64,000 nucleotides of DNA from Paramarasmius palmivorus (Eukaryota; Basidiomycota; Agaricomycetes; Agaricales; Marasmiaceae): positions 186,001 through 250,000 of the forward strand of contig JAYKXP010000077.1 of the NCBI GenBank assembly GCA_037176845.1. Reading direction: 5' to 3'. The stretch's first letter is position 1. The number at the start of each line of letters is the position of its first letter. Of this stretch, positions 56,741 to 64,000 are shown in pieces. The position numbers were made by a program, and so were the translations under genes. Under the pieces are notes generated by a model. It was not told the DNA's origin and made no database searches. It saw nothing but the letters and a program-made list of their open reading frames with translations.

Positions 56741-57649
56741 CAAGGAGGAGGTTTGAACTCACAGAAAAAGGGGACTCATCCTAACCTGCAGGGCAGAGGG
56801 AGTAAGGAGGATCAGCAGGAAAGAAGAGGCATGGCCACATCGGCAGAGTGTTGCTTAAATATCGAAGGAATGCCAGAAGTGTAACCAAGAATCAAGATAG
56901 TTGACATACTTGTAGTAATCGACATCACCATCTCCGCAACTGTTGGGATTGTATCCAGCCTGGACTTTGATGATCCCATCTGAGTTTGTGATGAATGTAT
57001 GTCTCTCACACTTATTCATTGTAGCGACTCTACGCTTCAATGATGAATGATTTCTTGGACTATACACAAGCGCATTCAGCTTCATGCCGTGCCGCCACAT
57101 GTCCTTCTGCTGGATTGGATCGAGCTAAAATCATCGCTCACCGTGACGATGATCAAGTCAGGATGCCCCAGAATTATAATCAATGCTGGTAGCTTGCCAA
57201 GCTTGATAGTTACCATTTGCGGGAGATGAGCGATGAACTTCAAGTTTATATCAAGTAACCGTCCTGGAGTTAATGATACCAAATTCCTAGTCAAGCCCAG
57301 GTTCAAGCACTCCCCAGCGCAAATACCGTGTCGTGGCCTCCGTATCAGTCTCAATCATTCGCTCATCCTGTGGCGCCAAACCTGCTTCGATCCTGAATAA
57401 AAGAAACCCTCAATGTTCCGACTTGGCACACTCTTAGCTTCACGCTGTTTCTAGGTTTTCCCCTCAATCAATGCCTTTCCGTTACTTGGGGACAGGAGAA
57501 GACATTAGCTTTGGGTTGGATCTGGGATCTAAGGGAGAGAATGGAGAGAAGACTGGCTTTTGTGAGTACAAGAGATCGTTTCACAAGCTCGTTTCCTAGC
57601 CCTCGCTCTCCGTACACTTGTACTCGCCTCCTCTCCAGTTGCTACAACA
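56741..57649. other. Spacer with second copy of the 49.8 kb block
   Basis: 57300-57649 matches 49800-50160. No gene. Confidence 0.45.
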
Positions 57650-57830
57650 CTTTTTCTGCCCTTGTCAAGGTAAAGGGATTATCTTGACGAGATATTGGGG
57701 ACTGAGGGAATTCGATTGTAATCGCATTTGTAGGAAGGAAGACCAAGTAAAGAGATGTGAATATCCTAATGGCAATGTTGAGCGAGATACTGTAACGAAC
57801 TAGGAGAAAAGTTACACAGAGATGGGACCC
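57650..57830 (-). pseudogene. Ectodomain remnant of PPxYDAA family
   Basis: Minus strand codes FLPTNAITIEFPQSP after a hydrophobic run, the signal peptide and first strand only. Confidence 0.45.
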
Positions 57831-58514
57831 ATCTCAACCGGTAGGACGGGGCGAGTAAAGATGGTCAATGGGGGAGTATAGACCGTGGTACATTGGTAGA
57901 ACTATTGCTTAAATATCAAAGGAATGCCTCCTTCGCAACTCCGAAGATTGTATCTACCCGCAACTTTGATTGATGCAGCAAGTGGCAGTGACGCATCAGA
58001 ATTTGTTCGATCAGCTTTTTGAGGCTGGTTGTATTGTGATTTAAAGTGCGTCGAAGATAGTGATTTGTGAGTGCCAGTGAAGAGCAACCAGCGGCACCGC
58101 GCATTCCGAATCGGAATGGTAATAATCAATGTGTCATGCCGTGTTGATCCGTTTGTTCGCCCCAACACTTTTCAGTGGTATTCTCAGTATTCTCAGCTTG
58201 CATATCATGCTTGTTACTAATCTGGAAAAGGTTCATATCTATGCATGTTTCACCCAAACATACAAGGATTTGGGGTGGATTTCGAGTGATACGTGAAGAG
58301 GGTATCATGTCGGCATTCAAACGGCATGACACAATGAATTTTACTAGGTACTGTAGCTTGCCAACCTTGATAGTAACCAGTTACGGGAGATGGATTCCAA
58401 TGAGAAGTTCATTTGCATGGGCTGAATGTGATAACATGTGATAACCTGGCGATACTAGTCCCTGCCAATCATACGCAGAGATGTAGAGGAGAAAGGAACT
58501 CAATGGGACGATCA
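57831..58514. other. Spacer
   Basis: No gene seen. Confidence 0.35.
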
Positions 58515-58625
58515 AGGCGAAAATTGCCGTAACCCTAACCTAACTCAGCAAGTCTGCCGAAGCTGGTGACGCGCGAAGTTTTGCCTCTTGTCTTCAACGT
58601 CCATCATGTCGCTCTGTTCGCTCGG
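58515..58625 (+). repeat. Intergenic CCCTAACCC repeat, copy 5
   Basis: GAAAATTGCCGTAACCCTAACC, then GACGCGCGAAGTTTTGCCTC and CTTCAACGTCCATCATGTCGC. Confidence 0.75.
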
Positions 58626-61484
58626 ATTGGGAAGAGGAAAGCCGGTGTGTTAATATCGAGTATGATCACCATGGTATGTGCATCGAGTGCTCTCCGTGAG
58701 TTCCAAGTGTGGTGACCCTGTGTTTGTTCAGGATTGACGAGTAACGAGTTGCGAAGACATGCAGAGCTGCTGCTTTGGGAAGGTGGTTGAAGCTGGGAAT
58801 AAGGCATTTTGATGGGTGCGTTGAGATTGTCGCAAGTTTTCTTTGACGTTGTATCTAACACTGAAGAATCCTAGCAAGCATCCGTAAATCTTCAAGTTCC
58901 CGGTTTCGGCGTCGCACCTCCTTCGACCCTGAACAAAACAAAGCATTAACATTCTGACTTGGCACACCTCTCGGCTTCACCTATACCTTCCTCCTCAATC
59001 AATGCCCTTCGTTACTTGGGGAGATGATCGGACGTTACTTTAGAGTTGGGTCTGAGATTTGAGGGACTTCGTGAGTCCATCGACTCTTTTCCCAGCTCAC
59101 TTTCTCACCCTGGTTCCTCATAGGTCTCCTCTCCGTATCTCAAAACACTATCCTAGCCTCTCCGGACGCGTCTCCGTTCCTAAATTACGCCTTCCTATCA
59201 CATTCCATCAACTGCGACCCGGAAACAAAACATCCGTTCACAAGGCCTCCATACCTCTTGGCTTTATGTCCTCTCACCGAGCAGCCAAGTGGAGTTATGT
59301 CCCCTTCTTCGTCCCTGCACCTTCCTCCAGTAATTCTGGGTCGGGATTAGGAATGAGTTCGAGTGGGCAGCTTCTTTAAAGGTCGGTATAACGATTCTTC
59401 CTCTTGTCATCAGCTTGCTTACACTACTTCTTGTGCTGTATCTGCGCAGCTTTATATACCCTTTCCTTCCGCAGATTTCCTCGCAGTGGGTACACCCCCT
59501 TGATCTTTAGTTTCATCTCTTTGCTAACCCGATGTTTTCTTTCGTTAGGTCGGTGTAGCTTCGGATACAGGAAGGCGGGAGGGGTGAGGCTTGAGTCGGA
59601 AGGAGAGTGGACCAAGAGAAAAGGTACAGCGAGAAAGGGGTATAGAGATAGTAAGTCCAATCCTCTGCGTTGTTGTCATTCTTGCTGACCTATCTTTCAA
59701 GTCAGCGTGTGTTCATCAGAAAATGAAGGTTTGGATGTGGGGGTATGTGACTGGGCAGTGGAAGCTGGCTGGGTGTTGGGTTAGAAGGGTAAAATGTGGA
59801 ATTTGGTAGCGGTCCTCCGTCTGTGGTTCGAGTCATTCATCCTTCGGGGAATGTACCGGTGAGTAACCCCCGCATACCTTTCGATCGGCTGCTCATTCAC
59901 TCCGTTTGTTAGGCCCCCTTCCATACCAGCATTCGCCTCCCCGAGTGTACTATTCCAAGCTTCGACAAGGTTTCCAATGGAAATGCCCATGTTCCACTGA
60001 GAAAGAGGTATGGCCGCTTCGCTATGGCTGGTATCTATTTCTTCATCCTATAGCTCTCCGCTGACCCATCTCGTGAAGGAGCAGACGCTGCCTCCACTGC
60101 TTATTATCACCGTTGCGTTCGAGCTTCCCTCGCCTCCGCTAAGCTCAGCCCCGTGAGATATTATCACGTATTGCCGATTTTGCTCATGCTAGTAGCATCT
60201 TTCGTCTCTCCAACCGCGCCCTTCTCCCCTGTTGTCGCCTCCCTTCAGCAAAGGAAGCCCTGACACCTCGGCGTATCTCCTTCCATGGAACTTCCGTTGG
60301 GGTGGTTAGCGCCATTACGTGGTTCGTCAGCCCCAGGAGACTGGGCTCGCTGGATATCGTGGTGAACGCGCTGAGGTCAGGTCTGGAATTCAATGGGCTT
60401 CCCTTTGGTGCGACCGTTAGCATAGTGTTCGGGAAACAGGGTTTGAAGGGCCAATATGCCTCCTTGACATGGCGTTCGGTTATTTCCTTTCCAACGTCTT
60501 CTCGTATATCATCTGTATCGTTATTTTCGGGTCCTCGCCGACCGTGATAGCGAGGAACGTGTGGGGGATGGCTACCTCACGAAATGGAGAGAAAGGAGTG
60601 CTGTGAAACGTTGCAACGCTTTCTTTAGAAACTGACAGACAGGTATTCGGTGCTCGCGCGATCTGGGCATCGAAAAGTTATGAATCACAGTTACTACCCT
60701 GACCTCCTCGTTACACCGGCTCCAATGGGTGCAGACGCGTGGTTTAACTGTTAGAAAGCTCAGCTCTTTCTATCGAAGACACCGTCATCCATTTTCGCAT
60801 TCTGCTGTTGGGCAAACTCTTTCCCCATCTAAATGCGTGGGTGCCCTGCAGCTTCGACGTCAGGGATCGCCTTTGTTCATCTTACGATCGATGATGTCGA
60901 TGTACCTTCGTGATTCTTATCACCGTAGTTTCCCCTTCCTGTCATCAAACCTTCACCTTCTGTCACACCGTAACATATCACATATCTCGTGGTCTGCCAT
61001 GCGGAAACCATGCGGCAAAACTGAATGCTATGCTATTCATTTCCAGATCTAGACTTGAATTTACGCATTGCATGCAGAATCCGTGAACATGTTCAATGAG
61101 CTATTATGCCTAGTTCACGTCCGAGCAATGGGACGATGATTAGACGCTCTCATGGATAACCAGAACGTCTTCTCAGACCTAAAGGCACGACACCATTACA
61201 CTACTCAGGTAAGCTCTCCCTGCAGTAAAGGCGCAAAAACTGATCTCTGTCTTATCAGGCTCATTTCACCACTATCATGGTGTTATATCGGTAGCGAAGC
61301 GTGATAGAGACTCTAGATGAAGGTCTGCGTTGTTCTAGCTCTCGTTGGTGTACGCGGCAGAACAAAGTTCTTTCTGAATTACACCTCCAAGAAGAAGGTT
61401 CTGGTCGAGGTTTGTGCTCAATATAGTACCTGAAATGATTTTTGCTGATACAAGTATGATGAGTATGTATATCAGAGTCAAGAT
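58626..61484. other. Spacer and second copy of the 55-56.5 kb block
   Basis: 59130-61160 is the partner of 55060-56520. No gene is supported; the longer open frames are Ser/Pro/Leu-rich and not shared between the copies. Confidence 0.45.
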
Positions 61485-61740
61485 ACATCGAGAAAGGCGA
61501 GTGGTGCATCTCAAGACCTCCGCGTTCGGATGAAGTGAATTCAATGGATGCCGCCTATTTAAGATGCTTTGAACGGAGCTTTAATCCAGAGTCCCACAAC
61601 ATTGAGTACAGGATATCAGAGTCGATAATGACGAGTGGTGCGTACGTGCGTCTCAACGATAGCCAAGGTTGCGGCCCGGGATAAACAGTGTTGTATCGAT
61701 GCCACATCTTTACGATGCTGCGGTATAACCTTGCTTTTAA
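61485..61740 (+). pseudogene. Tail remnants of PPxYDAA family, plus strand
   Basis: ERRVVHLKTS near 61490, and about 61590-61735 a string matching the 3' end of the copy at 61849-62457 (AGTCCCACAACATTGAG, TTGTATCGATGCCACATCTTTACGATGCTGCGGTATAAC) with several frameshifts. Confidence 0.55.
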
Positions 61741-61848
61741 TCAAGCATATACACCAATGTAGCATCTCTTGCGGGCAGCATACTCTGTTAAAGAAACATC
61801 TGACAATTCCTTCGATCTGATATCCGACGCGGTCGTAGAAGTAACGGA
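61741..61848. other. Spacer
   Basis: Similar to 62460-62570 (ACACCAATGTAG, GCAGCATACT, AACATYTGACAA); no gene. Confidence 0.4.
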
Positions 61849-62457
61849 ATGAACTTGAAGATTTATTGTCCTTGTTTTGGATACGCTTGCAACAACCTTA
61901 GGAGACAAATTTACACTGCCGCATCATATCCAGGCGGCATCAGTATTATACTCGAGGAACTTTCCATCGACAGTGCAACATCCAACTTACAAAACAGTCC
62001 GTCTGAAACAGTCCAATCTACATTGCAACCTAGTCAGATCGCAGGCATAGTTATTGGCGTGACTATTGCAACAGCTCTGGCTACCGTTGGACTCCTCGCC
62101 TTGCGGCGAAGAATCAAGAAGAGGTCGAAGGACACACCGTCACACTACTCTTTTACTTCGCCTTTATCTGACACAAATTTAATCGTCACGCCTTACCCAC
62201 ATACAATAGCTTTTAACCCAGCAGGGAAGAAGAGAGTAGAGCCTCTCGATAGCTTACAATACCGTGACGTTCGCGATTCTCCACAACTTCAGCCTGGAGT
62301 CCCACAACATGGAGCACAGGATATCAGAGCTGAGGTGGATCGAGCAAAGCGAGTGGTACATCTCAATGATAGCGGTTGGAGACTGTTACCTCCGCATTCG
62401 GGTGAAGCAAATTCCAGTGTTGTATTGATGCCACCTATCTACGATGCTGCGGTATAA
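61849..62457 (+). pseudogene. Chimeric, inverted PPxYDAA family copy 5
   Basis: The frame is open for 202 codons, but the first 40 codons are antisense to the 3' end of a minus-strand family member: the reverse complement of 61917-61965 codes SSSSIILMPPGYDAAV. At about 61970 this joins a plus-strand stalk (LQNSPSETVQSTLQPSQIAG), helix (IVIGVTIATALATVGLLAL) and complete tail (KRVVHLNDSGWRLLPP, VVLMPPIYDAAV). No signal peptide or ectodomain exists, so a surface protein cannot be made as in the other copies. Confidence 0.6.
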
Positions 62458-62635
62458 CTTTGCAATTAATCGAGTATGGACACCAATGTAGTTGCGCTTG
62501 CGTGCAGCATACTTTGTTAATGAAACATTTGACAACTACTTCGATCTAATATCTAATACGGTCATAGAACAGAATGAAGATTTATCGTTCTTGTTTTTGT
62601 ATTAAATACGCTTGCAATAACCTTAGGAGACAAAG
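62458..62635. other. Convergent intergenic spacer
   Basis: Lies between the stops of copies 5 and 6, which face each other; repeats part of 61741-61900. Confidence 0.45.
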
Positions 62636-63814
62636 TTATACTGCCGCATCGTATCTAGGAGGCATTAGTATTATACTCGAGGAGCTTTCTATGTCTGAAC
62701 GTGGAGGCACAGGCCTCCAACCACTATCCTCGAGATGCACAATACGCCTTTCTCTCTCCACTCCCCGTGTCTCGGGCATTTCTGGACTTAGATCAAAACA
62801 CAAAGCCTCACGCTCCTGTTTCTTCATGCTTGGAGCATTAAGAGCTGATGTCGTTCTTGGGTAGGCTACGATAAAATCTCGGTGTCCTGCTGCTCGGATT
62901 TTACGTCCTCGCCGCAAGACAATGGTGATAATTGCGGCTGTTATGACTGCGAGAACAACACCGATGATTATGCCTGCAAGTTGACCAGGGGTGATGGAGG
63001 AGTGGGACTCGGATTCGGATGGGGTATTGGTCGACGAAGGTCTGATACTGGGAGAAGGTGAGGTTGAGAGAGCTGAGTGTTCATTCCGAGTATTCGTATT
63101 TGAGCTAAATGGCATGATGTTATTAACAGCTGGTGGAACTCGATGCGAAAGTGCAACGTACGGTAGTGGAGTTATCATCGTGCTGGCGCCCAATGTTGTA
63201 GTCCTTAGCGCATGTAAGCTTCATTGAGTTCAGAGTTGAATTACATGGATAAACTCACGAAGGTGCGCTGATAGAGGTTGGGTTGGTAAGAACCGTCACG
63301 GTGGTGACAAAGAGCGGTTGTGACCTGCTTGTTGAGATTCATTGATATTCGGCATAATCATTCTATGAACGTACTCTTGATCCGGTGAATCAAAGGCTAG
63401 AACTTTGAATGACCTTGGGTGTGGCTGAGGTAGGTAAGATGTTCCAGGATTCCTGGGTATAAGTACATACCCAGCATACAAAAATGGTATTGTCCCTGAA
63501 CCGTTCGTTGTACCATAGGCATGCACAGTCACTAGTCCAGTAGGGCGGTCGGTGACTCCATGTTCCTCCAATTTGAGTTTCTTCAGATAGAATGTTCGCG
63601 GATCGTTTTCCGCCCGTGTCCAGTAAAAAGAATTGTTGCGAGATGCGAACAGAAATGGAGGGAAATCGATGGTGATCGCATCTGTGAGATGAAGCACGGA
63701 AAGGAATGACGCCAGCGCTCTATCAAATGAATTGAGTGAGATATAGTCCAATGTATCAGTCAATAGCTCACAAGAAAATGTGATACATGCCAACCAGTAC
63801 GTCGGGGCGAACAA
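62636..63814 (-). CDS. Type I membrane protein of the PPxYDAA-tail family, copy 6
   Basis: Reads from about 63814 into a hydrophobic signal (LASFLSVLHLTDA), ectodomain ITIDFPPFLFASRNNSFYWTR, FYLKKLKLEEHGV, an intron, then SFKVLAFDSPDQEY. The Ser/Pro-rich stalk (SALSTSPSPSIRPSSTNTPS) is not a 7-residue repeat. Helix LAGIIIGVVLAVITAAIITIVL; tail RRIVHLEDSGWRPVPP ends IILMPPRYDAAV. No stop seen in the exons I could follow. The exact start and first intron are unresolved. Confidence 0.6.
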
Positions 63815-64000
63815 AAACGATCAGAGGGAAGGGTACATTGCTCCAATGGATTTTTAAGTGTCAGGGTAAATGTAGTGATGTATATGTTCGCAACCATGAA
63901 GATTGTGCCCAGGCTTCACTTTGTTTGATCGTCAAGTAGCTGTACGTCTCACTCAGCTACTCCTTGCGCTTGCATTGATGGTTGCCCGCGATCATTACTA
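63815..64000. other. Window edge
   Basis: Upstream side of copy 6; nothing recognised. Confidence 0.35.

Noticed and set aside
59820..59845. GGTTCGAGTC as a tRNA T-loop
   Set aside because: No matching acceptor, D and anticodon stems nearby.

Overview
The window looks like a repeat-rich, gene-poor segment of an Agaricomycete (Basidiomycota) genome. Reconstructed genes have many 45-65 nt GT-AG introns. The marker families are a KDZ transposase, a TET/JBP-type dioxygenase, fungal seven-helix membrane proteins and a Ty1/copia element. I found no rRNA, tRNA or CRISPR. All exon models come from reading both strands by eye; splice phases were checked for the genes where exon boundaries are given.

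Layout. (1) 1-9.5 kb: two paralogous seven-helix membrane protein genes (1.25-2.74 kb plus strand, 8.04-9.55 kb minus strand), paralogue remnants, and an unassigned stretch with short repeats. (2) 10.3-17.5 kb: a single-pass membrane protein gene whose tail exon is split by a young, complete copia retrotransposon (10462-16685). Its LTRs look identical, the target duplication is 5 bp and the 1542-codon gag-pol is intact. (3) 19.3-40.6 kb: an unidentified host gene interrupted twice. A 10.45 kb KDZ element (20048-30501, 7 bp duplication) and a 9.1 kb element (about 30804-39897, probable TATA duplication) lie 0.3 kb apart in its coding sequence, and removing each restores the host reading frame. 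The KDZ element carries the transposase, an HMG-like protein, a coiled-coil protein and two small proteins. The second element carries a TET/JBP-like dioxygenase gene, an intact DD34E integrase-core transposase, a Cys/His-cluster protein and a BTB-like protein. (4) 41-64 kb: a decayed tandem array whose unit holds a secreted double-psi beta-barrel (expansin/RlpA-like) gene, a type I membrane protein gene with a conserved tail ending PPxYDAA(V/L), and an intergenic repeat containing CCCTAACCC. Four membrane gene copies look largely intact; many others are remnants, some inverted.

Most interesting points: a TET/JBP gene inside a TIR element with an rve/DD34E transposase rather than a KDZ one; six genes in the two adjacent elements each carrying an in-frame TGA where an Arg CGA codon would fit, pointing to CpG (5-methylcytosine) decay; three precise insertions that can be undone on paper; and a 21 bp minisatellite that lengthens the Ser/Thr stalk of one array gene.
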